DNA from: CAYOZN01 sp964408455 | GTDB taxonomy: Bacteria; Planctomycetota; Phycisphaerae; UBA1845; UTPLA1 | Direction of reading: 5' to 3' | Assembly (NCBI GenBank): GCA_964408455.1 | Contig: CAYOZN010000002.1 | Location: 248,001-312,000, forward strand | Length of the DNA stretch: 64,000 bases | Shown: positions 42,525 through 50,087 of the stretch, one piece after another | Position numbering within the stretch: the stretch's first letter is position 1 | How the letters are laid out: the number at the start of each line of letters is the position of its first letter | Position numbers and translations under genes: made by a program | Notes under the pieces: model-generated | The model's database searches: none | What the model saw: the letters and a program-made list of their open reading frames with translations, nothing else | What the model was told of the DNA's origin: nothing

Positions 42525-44579
42525 TCACCCCGCCAACCGCTCCGCCATCCGAGCCATCTCCGCCGCAATCGCCTCGATCTTTCCCGCCGCCCGCGCCCGG
42601 GCCGCCGGCAAATCGGTTCCATCCTCCCGCGCCAGGATGTAGAACTTGATCTTCGGCTCCGTCCCGCTGGGGCGGGCGATGACCTTGGTGCCATCCTCAA
42701 GGGCCATGACGATGACATCGCTGGCCGGCAGATCGTAGCGGCCGAGCAGCTCGTGGGAACCCCGGGAACCCCCCCCGTGCCCCCCCTTGGAAAGGGGGGG
42801 AGTAAGATTCCTGGTAAGGGCGGGAGTTGCATGCGAGGTAACGGGAGGAGCATGGACCGCGCGCCGCTCGCCGGTCATCAGGTCGCCGATCCAGGCGACC
42901 GGCTGGCCGGCGAGAGCGGTGGGGGGGCTGGCCCGCAGGCCGGCCATGATGGCCGCGATCTGCCGGGCGCCATCCGCCCCCTTGAGCGTCAGGCTCCTGG
43001 CACCTTCCTGGTAGTACCCGAACCGGCGGAACAGCTCGTCGAGAATATCGAGCAGCGTCTTGCCTTCGGCAGCCGCGACCGCGGCGATCTCGGCGATCAG
43101 CGCTGTCGCCGTGATGGCATCCTTGTCGCGCACGAAGGCCGCCGGCATGTAGCCGTAGCTCTCCTCCGCCCCGAAGAGGTACGTGTGCGACGCGCGGCCA
43201 GCGGCCCGTGCCTCCTCGAACTCCCGCACTTTCTCTGCGATCCACTTGAACCCGGTCAGCGTCTCGACGACCGCCAGGCCGTAGCCGCGGGCGATTTCCT
43301 TCATCAGGTCGCTGCTCACAATGGTGCTCAGCACCGCACCGTCCGCCGGCAGCGTGCCATTGCGACGTCGCTGTTCGCAGAGGTACCACGTCATCAGCGC
43401 CCCGATGCGATTGCCCGAAACCAGCTCGTAGTCGCCCGCACGATTGCGTACCGCGATGCCCATGCGATCCGCATCCGGGTCGGTCCCGATCACCAGCGGC
43501 GCGCCCTCCCTGCGGGCCAGCTCGATGGCCATGCGCAGGGCCGGAGCCTCCTCCGGGTTCGGGCTCTCGACCGTGGGGAATTCGCCGTCCGGACGCGCCT
43601 GCTCGGGCACTTCGATCACGTGTCGAAACCCGCGCCGCCGCAGCGCCTCCGGCGCCAGCGTGCCGCCGGTGCCATGCAGGGCGGTATAGACGATCCTCAT
43701 CCCCCGGCCCTGTTCGCGGCAGGTGTCAGGCGCAAGGCACGTCGCCGTGCAGGCTTCCAGAAACGCCTCATCCACTTCGCGGCCGATATTGCGGATCAGC
43801 CCGGCGCGGCGCGCCTCGGCCTCGTTAATTGCCTTCACATTGGAAAAAGCGCCGACCGCCCGCACCGCGGCCACGATCGACGCGTCGCGCGGCGGCACGA
43901 CCTGCCCGCCATCCTCCCAGTATGCCTTCAGTCCGTTGTACTCCGGCGGATTATGGCTGGCAGTGATGACCACACCGGCAATACAGCCCAGATGCCGCAC
44001 CGCGAAGGAGAGTGCCGGCGTCGGCCGCAGGTCGTCGAAGAGATGCGCCACGATCCCGTTGGCAGCCATCACGCAGGCGACGCGCGTGGCAAACTCGCGG
44101 CTCATGCGGCGCGAATCGTGCGCGATGGCGACGCCGCGTGCCACAGTTATGCCACCGTCTCCGCTCGGCGACGCCACGCTGGCACGACTGCCCCCGACGG
44201 CACTCGTCCCGCCGCCAACCGCCTTGCCGCCCTCCGCCGTCGCGCCGCGGGCGACTTCCTGTTGCAGAATGTATGCCGCCAGCCCCTGTGCCGCCGCACC
44301 CACGGTGTAGATGTTCATCCGGTTGCGACCGGCGCCGATGACGCCGCGCATGCCGCCGGTGCCGAACTCCAGATCGCGATAGAACCGGTCGGTCAAATCC
44401 GCCGCCGCGCCGATCCGCGCGGCGTTTGCGGCCTGTGCCGCCGATGTGTCGCTCGAGGTCGCTCCCGACGGGGAGTCGATGTCGGCCAGCAGTCGGCGAA
44501 TCTCGAACTTGTCGGATTCAGCGATCGCAGCGTCGGCGAGCCAGGCTTCGGCGGCGGCGTTGACGTCGGGGCTGATCAT
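42525..44579 (-). CDS. Phosphoglucomutase/phosphomannomutase family protein
   Basis: 684 residues from the ATG at 44579. It has the PGM2-like layout: the substrate-entry motif EFGTGGMRGV near residue 73, phosphoserine loop TASHNPPEYNG near 210, metal site GTDPDADRMG near 370, sugar-binding GAEESYGY near 475, and C-terminal phosphate-binding RPSGTEPKIKFY near 645. It converts hexose 1-phosphates to 6-phosphates. Two low-complexity insertions are present: about residues 113-150 (RGATAEGGKAVGGGTSAVGG and following) and about residues 583-608, where a palindromic repeat (42781-42799) is translated as TPPLSKGGHGG. Both lie between, not inside, core motifs, so the enzyme is probably still functional. 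The phosphoglucomutase/phosphomannomutase split cannot be decided from sequence. Confidence 0.9.
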   Translation of the reverse strand: MISPDVNAAAEAWLADAAIAESDKFEIRRLLADIDSPSGATSSDTSAAQAANAARIGAAADLTDRFYRDLEFGTGGMRGVIGAGRNRMNIYTVGAAAQGLAAYILQQEVARGATAEGGKAVGGGTSAVGGSRASVASPSGDGGITVARGVAIAHDSRRMSREFATRVACVMAANGIVAHLFDDLRPTPALSFAVRHLGCIAGVVITASHNPPEYNGLKAYWEDGGQVVPPRDASIVAAVRAVGAFSNVKAINEAEARRAGLIRNIGREVDEAFLEACTATCLAPDTCREQGRGMRIVYTALHGTGGTLAPEALRRRGFRHVIEVPEQARPDGEFPTVESPNPEEAPALRMAIELARREGAPLVIGTDPDADRMGIAVRNRAGDYELVSGNRIGALMTWYLCEQRRRNGTLPADGAVLSTIVSSDLMKEIARGYGLAVVETLTGFKWIAEKVREFEEARAAGRASHTYLFGAEESYGYMPAAFVRDKDAITATALIAEIAAVAAAEGKTLLDILDELFRRFGYYQEGARSLTLKGADGARQIAAIMAGLRASPPTALAGQPVAWIGDLMTGERRAVHAPPVTSHATPALTRNLTPPLSKGGHGGGSRGSHELLGRYDLPASDVIVMALEDGTKVIARPSGTEPKIKFYILAREDGTDLPAARARAAGKIEAIAAEMARMAERLAG
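42781..42799. repeat. Palindromic repeat inserted in the phosphohexomutase frame
   Basis: CCCCCCTT and AAGGGGGG form an 8-bp stem with a three-base loop. The reading frame stays open across it and gives PPLSKGG. The same peptide is known from many bacteria as the signature of short palindromic repeats inserted in frame into genes. Confidence 0.7.
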
Positions 44580-45059
44580 TGCTCTCGCGTCCTCCCTTCC
44601 ATCTGGCGGTTCTGCGCGTCGGGCAGGACATTAAACACGGGTTTTCGCCGGCGCGGTAGATTGCCGCGACTGAACGGACACGCAGGCATAGCACCTGTGC
44701 TGGAAATGTTCGCCACAAATGTCGCCGCACTGCCGGGGCCGGAGCGATTCTGCTGGTTGGTCCCGGAGAACGGCCGACCGGTCCAGCTTGAGCGGGCGCA
44801 CATGCGGAGTTCACGCGAAAAGGGCCATTATGGGTGAGCAGGCGTCGGTGACGCGCGCCGGGCGGCTGCACCCCCGGCGATTGAAAGCGGAAAAAACGCA
44901 CGAGTGGCTGGGAATCGGGGATTGCTGATCGTGTGCGCGGATTCAAAACCGACCTCCGCCGGTGGCACGCCGCCAAAACTTGTCTGCCGGGCAGTTTCGG
45001 TTAGGATATCGGAGTGCCGTTCGCCGCGGAGGCCTGCTGCTTTGCGGCGGTCGAACGAC
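44580..45059. other. Intergenic region between the phosphohexomutase and the tRNA
   Basis: No gene is supported in these 480 bases on either strand. Both the phosphohexomutase promoter (reverse strand) and the tRNA promoter must be here, but I could not pick out either with confidence. Confidence 0.4.
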
Positions 45060-45133
45060 GGGCGTTTAGCTCAGTTGGCTAGAGCGCTTCCTTCACACGG
45101 AAGAGGTCGCAGGTTCGAGTCCTGCAACGCCCA
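45060..45133 (+). tRNA. tRNA-Val, anticodon CAC
   Basis: A 74-base cloverleaf: acceptor GGGCGTT/AACGCCC, D-arm GCTC...GAGC, anticodon stem CTTCC/GGAAG with loop TTCACAC (anticodon CAC, reading GTG), and T-arm GCAGG-TTCGAGT-CCTGC. The discriminator is A and CCA is not encoded. The adjacent integrase runs antisense into its 3' half, which marks it as an integration site. Confidence 0.96.
45093..45133. mobile_element. Inferred attachment site (attL) at the 3' half of tRNA-Val
   Basis: The integrase gene reads toward the tRNA and ends inside it, so the last residues (VAGLEPATSSV) are encoded by the antisense of the tRNA 3' half. Integration into the 3' half of a tRNA would keep the tRNA intact, as is seen here. 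I looked for a second copy of GGTTCGAGTCCTGC to the right and found none. Confidence 0.55.
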
Positions 45134-46421
45134 TCCCCCCTTGTGCCACAACAGCGGCATTGGCGTCGTCTAGCGCCGAATCCGCGTTTTTCGCGTCACA
45201 GGGCCGATCCCCGGAAACGCCGTGGCGCGAAAGCGCCCCTCGGGTGGCCTTCGTTGCGCCGTTTGCGCGTCCCGAACTCAACGATGCGCTCAACGATGGG
45301 CTCAACGCGCGGGCGTAATCTTCGTCTCTCACGCGGGTGTAGAACTCTGCCGCGACGTCGGCGCTGTGGCCCAACCACGCGCTGCAGACGTGCTGCGGGA
45401 ATTCGGTAACCAACTCGGTTGCCCGGCTGGCCCGGAGGTTTACAAACAACTTCGGCCAGGGGGTGAGGCCCGCCCTTCTGATGATCTTGGTAAACGTCGT
45501 CCGCATGTTCTGCGATACGTCGCGGTAGCGGGTGATGATGAACTCCGAGGGATCGTTCGGGTCATAGGCGGCGGCGAGGGCGGTCGCCAACTCGCTGAAT
45601 AGTGGCAGGATGCGCTCAGCCCCGCCCTCGTGGTGTTCGGTCTTGGGCGAGGTGACCCGCAGCCGACCCTTGTCCCAGTCCACGTCGGCCCAGCGAAGCG
45701 GCAGGACCTCGGACGGGCAACGTACGCCGCCGATGCGGCACAGGGCGATAATGGCCCGCCATTGGGCATCGGGCGCGGCCTTGATCAACGCGTGGTAGTC
45801 GTCCATGCTGACGAAGCGGAATTTTGCGGGATTGCCTTTGACGTTCGCTGTGATGTGCCCGAAAGGATTCTCGCTGACGAGCTTGCGCCGTTGGGCGGCT
45901 GCGAAGACCTGTCGGGCGAGTCCGATCCGCCGCCGCACGGTGTTGTCGGCCAACTTCTCGGTGCCCACCAGAAACGACTTGAAGCGATCGCCATCGCCCG
46001 GGGTGAACTCAGCGAGGGGCTTGTCTGGGGCGAAACAGCCGATCAGGTTGCGCCGAATGTTGCCGAAGGTGATCTTGGTCGCGTCCTTCACGTCCACGCG
46101 CTGGTGGATGTACTCCTCGATCCACCGACCCAGCGTCATCTGCTCCGGCATCTCGACCGGCTTCGGTGCTTGCACCAGACCGTGCCTGATCAACTGCGCT
46201 TCGAGGTCTGTGCCGCGAATCGTCGGCAGCCACGCAATCGTCGCCGGCGGCAATGGCATCATGCCCGCCGTGTCGATGGCCCGCAGCAGGTGCTCGATGT
46301 GGCGACGGACCGGTGCCCCGTCGACCTTGTCGATGCGGCCCAGGGCGATCGTCTTCCGCTTTTCGCCTCTCTTGAACTGAACAGCCCACGCGCCGGAGGG
46401 TTTCTTAACCAGCCATGCCAT
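45093..46421 (-). CDS. int: Tyrosine recombinase / integrase of an integrative element
   Basis: 442 residues from the ATG at 46421. The N-terminal SAM-like domain (about 75-180) leads into the catalytic core. The first arginine is in VRCPSEVLPLRW near residue 230, the second box is NLRASRATELV near residue 328 (arginine kept, the usual HxxR histidine changed to leucine as in many planctomycete integrases), followed by WLGHSADVAAEF and the nucleophile tyrosine in YTRV near 360. About 60 extra residues follow, and the last ones are encoded within the tRNA-Val gene on the opposite strand; the stop codon falls in the anticodon loop. It should catalyse site-specific integration and excision. The small HTH genes upstream are likely regulators or excisionase. 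Confidence 0.92.
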   Translation of the reverse strand: MAWLVKKPSGAWAVQFKRGEKRKTIALGRIDKVDGAPVRRHIEHLLRAIDTAGMMPLPPATIAWLPTIRGTDLEAQLIRHGLVQAPKPVEMPEQMTLGRWIEEYIHQRVDVKDATKITFGNIRRNLIGCFAPDKPLAEFTPGDGDRFKSFLVGTEKLADNTVRRRIGLARQVFAAAQRRKLVSENPFGHITANVKGNPAKFRFVSMDDYHALIKAAPDAQWRAIIALCRIGGVRCPSEVLPLRWADVDWDKGRLRVTSPKTEHHEGGAERILPLFSELATALAAAYDPNDPSEFIITRYRDVSQNMRTTFTKIIRRAGLTPWPKLFVNLRASRATELVTEFPQHVCSAWLGHSADVAAEFYTRVRDEDYARALSPSLSASLSSGRANGATKATRGALSRHGVSGDRPCDAKNADSALDDANAAVVAQGGMGVAGLEPATSSV

Positions 46422-46423
46422 CG

Positions 46424-46621
46424 TTACTTCCTCTTTCTAGGCTTCACCAACTTCAGGCCTAACGCCGTCGCGATCTTTGACGCCGTGTCCAGGTTGACCG
46501 TCCGGTCGCCGGTCACGAACCGGTGCAGCACCGAGTACGCCACGTCCGCGTCCCGCGCGATGGCGTAAAGGCTGCGCCCATCCTTCTCGATCGCCGCCTT
46601 CAGGTCTTCCGTCATGTCCAT
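46424..46621 (-). CDS. XRE/Cro-type helix-turn-helix regulator
   Basis: 65 residues from the ATG at 46621, which has a perfect AGGAGG seven bases upstream. A longer frame to 46663 lacks such a site. The whole product is one HTH domain (SLYAIARDADVAYSVLHRFV, then TGDRTVNLDTASKIATALGL) with a basic tail (KPRKRK). It stops only two bases before the integrase start, so the two are probably co-transcribed, and it may control integrase expression as Cro-like proteins do in phages. Confidence 0.82.
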   Translation of the reverse strand: MDMTEDLKAAIEKDGRSLYAIARDADVAYSVLHRFVTGDRTVNLDTASKIATALGLKLVKPRKRK

Positions 46622-46669
46622 ATCGCTGCCTCCTTTAACGGCAGAGTATACGCCACGCGGCACAGTATA

Positions 46670-46870
46670 TCAACTCTGGCACAGGGGCGAATTGTCCATC
46701 CATTCCCGTAGTTTTCGGGGGCTGAAAAGCAGGATTTTGCCTTGACGGCGGTGGGGTACGACGCCCTCGGCGCACCAGCGTTGGAGCGTTCGCCGGGAGA
46801 CTTTCAGCATCGCTGCCGCCTCCCTGCAGGTGATGGCCAGGGGTTCGTTAACGTTTTCGATTCGGTTCAT
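46670..46870 (-). CDS. Excisionase-like helix-turn-helix protein
   Basis: 66 residues. It is a winged-helix MerR/excisionase-type domain (AITCREAAAMLKVSRRTLQR, then WCAEGVVPHRRQGKILLF, then SPRKLREWM). Small proteins of this kind act as recombination directionality factors or as DNA-binding regulators in integrative elements. It lies between the Cro-type gene and the TubC-N-like gene on the same strand, with gaps of 48 and 3 bases, fitting a single operon that ends in the integrase. Confidence 0.78.
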   Translation of the reverse strand: MNRIENVNEPLAITCREAAAMLKVSRRTLQRWCAEGVVPHRRQGKILLFSPRKLREWMDNSPLCQS

Positions 46871-46873
46871 TGC

Positions 46874-47251
46874 TTATTCTCCTGGTATGGCCGCCGATCC
46901 GTCGGCGGCGATCATGGTTATGAGTTCGAGGCAGGCTTGGCGTTCGGCATCGCGACGTTTGGCGTTGCCGGAGTACTCGACGATGCCGGCGCGCTCGTCG
47001 TAGGCGTAGCGGAGATCGATCCGGCGTTCTCGGTCGGGCACCGTCGCGAGGGTGTTCGCAGCGACGCCGTTCGGATCGTTGTCGAGCTGCTCAAGCAACT
47101 CGAGGACCGCCTGCTTGTGCTGTCTAATCCGGGCCAGCAGGTGCGCCGGCATGGCGTCGATGGGGCGGTAGCGGACGGCGCCCCTGTGGGCCTTCAGCTC
47201 GATGCCTAGGCTGGTGATCTCGGCGATTAGGGATAGGACGTCAGAGATCAT
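46874..47251 (-). CDS. TubC-N-terminal-like small protein
   Basis: 125 residues from the ATG at 47251, which overlaps the primase stop as ATGA. An upstream in-frame start at 47266 would overlap the primase more. The first 55 residues (LIAEITSLGIELKAHRGAVR, then YRPIDAMPAHLLARIRQHKQ) match the TubC N-terminal docking-domain pattern, known from polyketide/nonribosomal assembly lines but also from small proteins beside phage-type primases. The rest is an unplaced alpha-beta stretch (ERRIDLRYAYDERAGIVEYS). A docking or protein-contact role for the replication protein is inferred from gene coupling. Confidence 0.7.
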   Translation of the reverse strand: MISDVLSLIAEITSLGIELKAHRGAVRYRPIDAMPAHLLARIRQHKQAVLELLEQLDNDPNGVAANTLATVPDRERRIDLRYAYDERAGIVEYSGNAKRRDAERQACLELITMIAADGSAAIPGE

Positions 47252-49683
47252 TCGACTTCCCCCCAATCATCACTTTTCGAAGCGCTACTAGTGTCCCCGT
47301 CCCCACACGCCTCATTTTCCTTAATGTTTTGATGTCGTGTGGGGACGGGGACGGCGAAATACCGGGTCGTCGCCGCGCCTCCACCGGCGGGGCTTTCGAT
47401 CTTTGACGTGGCTAGACCAGCCTTGACGAGTCCGCGTAGATGGGCCTCCGCCAAGGCGGGGGTGTCCTTATACCGACGCTTGCTCTTTGTCAGATCGCGG
47501 GCGGTGGCGCCCACGTCCCCACGCCCACGCAGCCAGTCTGCCAGCTCTCGTTGCTCACGTTCTTCCACGCTCTCGGACAACAGCGCATAAACACGTTGGG
47601 CTTCGCGGCCGAACCAGCAACAGAGTTCGATCGCTGCTTCGACGCTAGCCAAGTCGACAGCGTTTGTTGTGGGGCCGCCCTCGGAGACCCAGCGCACAAG
47701 ATGAATCACCAGCGACAGCCGGGCGCAGTACCCGGTTAGCTTGGCCCAACTGGCGTCTTCGTCACCATCCAGCTTGACCTGCTCCTCGGCGTGTTCGTTA
47801 TAGAACTCGACGAATTTCGCTTTCGCGTCCGCAGCAAAACCGATCAGGTGTGGTGCCGGGTCCCCAACGTCGTCTATCGCGTGTTCCAAATTGAACAGGC
47901 CATTAAGAACCTGCTCCATTGCCGATTCGGCCTCGTTGGAGATGTCTGCCTCGGAGAATTTAACAACCTTACGCGGCGGGTATGCGAGCAGCAGGCGCGC
48001 CGCAAGCCCTGATTGGAACATTTCCCGGTTTAGTGTCCGCGCCAATATCCCAGGCTGAATACCACCAGTTACCGAGGCGGCAGCCCGATCGATGTACAGG
48101 GCAGGTTTTGTGCGCCGGTCGACGATTAATAAGCGGCCGCCGTGCACTTTGATCCATTTAGCCGCATCACCCGACCGCCCGTTCGGGCTGTATCTATCGA
48201 AACCCGCAAACCATGTGGCCAGCTCGTCCGACGACATTAACACGCCGACCCAATTCTCATCGAGAATCGCTGCTAGTGCCTCAACAGTGACATCATCAAC
48301 CAGTAACTTAACTTCCTTTGGGGTTTCCGGTTCGATGGGTGCATCGGTGATTCGTTTCCCCCTTTTCCACTCCATCATCCTGGCTTGGTACTCGGCTAGC
48401 TTCGCCGCATGTTCCTGCATCTGCTTCTTGAACTCTTTGCGTAGGCGCTTCTGGATTTTCTGGAGCACGCGAAGGGCTAATTCCAGAGGTGGGCTCTTCT
48501 TCGTGCCAGACAAGCCAACAATCACCGACCAGATAATGCACGGCTCGGACCAGTCCTTTTTGATGGATATGCGTATCTTGTTCCCCACGACACTGGCCAG
48601 CGCGGCCAGCATTGGCAAGGCGACGTATGAATGATCGCAGCCAACAGCACTTGCTGCTTCCTCGACATAGCGTCGCATGACCTTCGGAAGCACGTGAACT
48701 GGGAACGGAATCCACTTCAGGACGGGTTTCGGCGTCTTGGGTGCCGGTGGCTCAGAAACGACACCTGCGGTGGACCTCGGTGGGATGCCGCCCGGATTGC
48801 GAAAGTCGTCTGTGTCGTGTGGATCGAAGGACGTGTCGATCCCCAGCCATTCGATGACCTTGCCGACGACCTTCTTCCCGAGCAGCTCCGCAAGCCGCGG
48901 CCATCCGGTCGCCGTGGCATTTGTGTTTACACGATTGAGCGTCGACTTGATGTTCGCCAGGCGATCCTTGGCCTCCTCGTCGTTGGCCGCGGCGCACACG
49001 GCGGTGAGGAAGGTGGCGATCTCCACCTCCGACCAACCGGCACGAGCCAGGCCTCCGATCAAGGCGAGCGACCCATCGTGTCGAAGCCCGGTCTTCCAAT
49101 AGATGGCGATCAGCGCCGCGGCGGCCACCCGACCCATCTGTACCTGCAGCACGGTAGCGTCGATTACCACCGGCTCGCCGACGTCGTCCCATTCGATGGC
49201 CTCGCCGCTGGGATGCGTGCTTGGGGGGAAGACGGTCTGCATCCCTGCGCCATCCTTTTTGTTGGCGCGAAGCTCGCAGATTGTGGCGCGTTTGCCGTTG
49301 CCCTGCAGATTGAAGGTGTATTTGACGGTGGGGCAGCCGGAGGCGGTGAAGAGGCAATGCGAGCGTCGTTTCGATTGGCGACCGAAGGAGACAGTCTTGG
49401 GCAGGAGGTACCCGGCGGCGACGATCGCCTCCGGCGTGTCCAGATCGCAGTCGACCAGTCCGCCGGAGACTTCACCGAGCAGGACACCGACGTTTTCGCC
49501 ATGGGCGAATGCATCACGAATCTGCGCTTCGGTGAGTCGCGTGTGCTGCCACGCGTCGCCAATCGGCGCCTTGGAGCGTGCCTTTACGCGAATTGGCTGA
49601 AAGCCACTGCTCAGGTAATTGAGTGCGGCGGCTTGAGTAGCATTCAGTGATGAACTAAAATCGTTGGACATTCCAAGACACAT
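47248..49683 (-). CDS. Primase-polymerase / DUF3987 helicase-like replication protein
   Basis: 811 residues from the ATG at 49683 (a second ATG four codons later is also possible). The N-terminal 200 residues are a bifunctional primase-polymerase domain: ALNYLSSGFQPIRVKARSKA, then VGVLLGEVSGGLVDCDLD, with D78 and D80 as the catalytic pair. The C-terminal two thirds match DUF3987 proteins: a P-loop as GLSGTKKSP starting near residue 390, then a long charged coiled coil (KRLRKEFKKQMQEHAAKLAE), then SDELATWFAGFDRYS. Such proteins replicate or mobilise phage- and satellite-type elements. The P-loop lacks the usual double glycine-lysine-threonine spacing, which is typical of this family. Confidence 0.85.
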   Translation of the reverse strand: MCLGMSNDFSSSLNATQAAALNYLSSGFQPIRVKARSKAPIGDAWQHTRLTEAQIRDAFAHGENVGVLLGEVSGGLVDCDLDTPEAIVAAGYLLPKTVSFGRQSKRRSHCLFTASGCPTVKYTFNLQGNGKRATICELRANKKDGAGMQTVFPPSTHPSGEAIEWDDVGEPVVIDATVLQVQMGRVAAAALIAIYWKTGLRHDGSLALIGGLARAGWSEVEIATFLTAVCAAANDEEAKDRLANIKSTLNRVNTNATATGWPRLAELLGKKVVGKVIEWLGIDTSFDPHDTDDFRNPGGIPPRSTAGVVSEPPAPKTPKPVLKWIPFPVHVLPKVMRRYVEEAASAVGCDHSYVALPMLAALASVVGNKIRISIKKDWSEPCIIWSVIVGLSGTKKSPPLELALRVLQKIQKRLRKEFKKQMQEHAAKLAEYQARMMEWKRGKRITDAPIEPETPKEVKLLVDDVTVEALAAILDENWVGVLMSSDELATWFAGFDRYSPNGRSGDAAKWIKVHGGRLLIVDRRTKPALYIDRAAASVTGGIQPGILARTLNREMFQSGLAARLLLAYPPRKVVKFSEADISNEAESAMEQVLNGLFNLEHAIDDVGDPAPHLIGFAADAKAKFVEFYNEHAEEQVKLDGDEDASWAKLTGYCARLSLVIHLVRWVSEGGPTTNAVDLASVEAAIELCCWFGREAQRVYALLSESVEEREQRELADWLRGRGDVGATARDLTKSKRRYKDTPALAEAHLRGLVKAGLATSKIESPAGGGAATTRYFAVPVPTRHQNIKENEACGDGDTSSASKSDDWGEVE

Positions 49684-49729
49684 CCTTGGAAACAGGCCCG
49701 CCGCGCACCACCGCGAGCGGGCCGTTTGC

Positions 49730-49936
49730 TTACCTGGCGTCGATCACTACCTCGTTCTGGTTCGCTGCCCAGCGCTTCAATTCGTCAATGGGGTAGAGAA
49801 TGACCCGCCCAATGCGCCTGCAAGGCACACCGAGTGATTTGTCCTTCGTCCAGCGATGTAAAGTGCGGGGTGAAACGCCGATCGCGCGAGCCGCGTCGGC
49901 CTGTCGTAGTGCAACTGCTACTTCATCCAATCGCAT
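49730..49936 (-). CDS. Excisionase-family helix-turn-helix protein
   Basis: 68 residues. A single MerR/excisionase-type domain (LRQADAARAIGVSPRTLHRW, then KSLGVPCRRIGRVILYPIDE) with the L-x-R-W helix that places it in the excisionase family. It is the second such gene in this element; the other is at 46670. One may be the recombination directionality factor and the other a transcriptional regulator. It lies 46 bases before the primase gene on the same strand. Confidence 0.78.
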   Translation of the reverse strand: MRLDEVAVALRQADAARAIGVSPRTLHRWTKDKSLGVPCRRIGRVILYPIDELKRWAANQNEVVIDAR

Positions 49937-50087
49937 TGATTAACCTCCAACAACAGCCTTGGTCGGCTGCCGGCAGCATGTGGCTGCTCAATGCAACCTA
50001 ACACGGCATCGGAGGTAAGCAATCGATTTCAAATGGGAACGAAAAGATATGGGTGAGTTAGCGCGAGATAGCACTAGTTAGCGCGCG

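Noticed and set aside
42753..44837. A 694-codon forward open frame
   Set aside because: It is antisense to the phosphohexomutase; the reverse strand has the family motifs.
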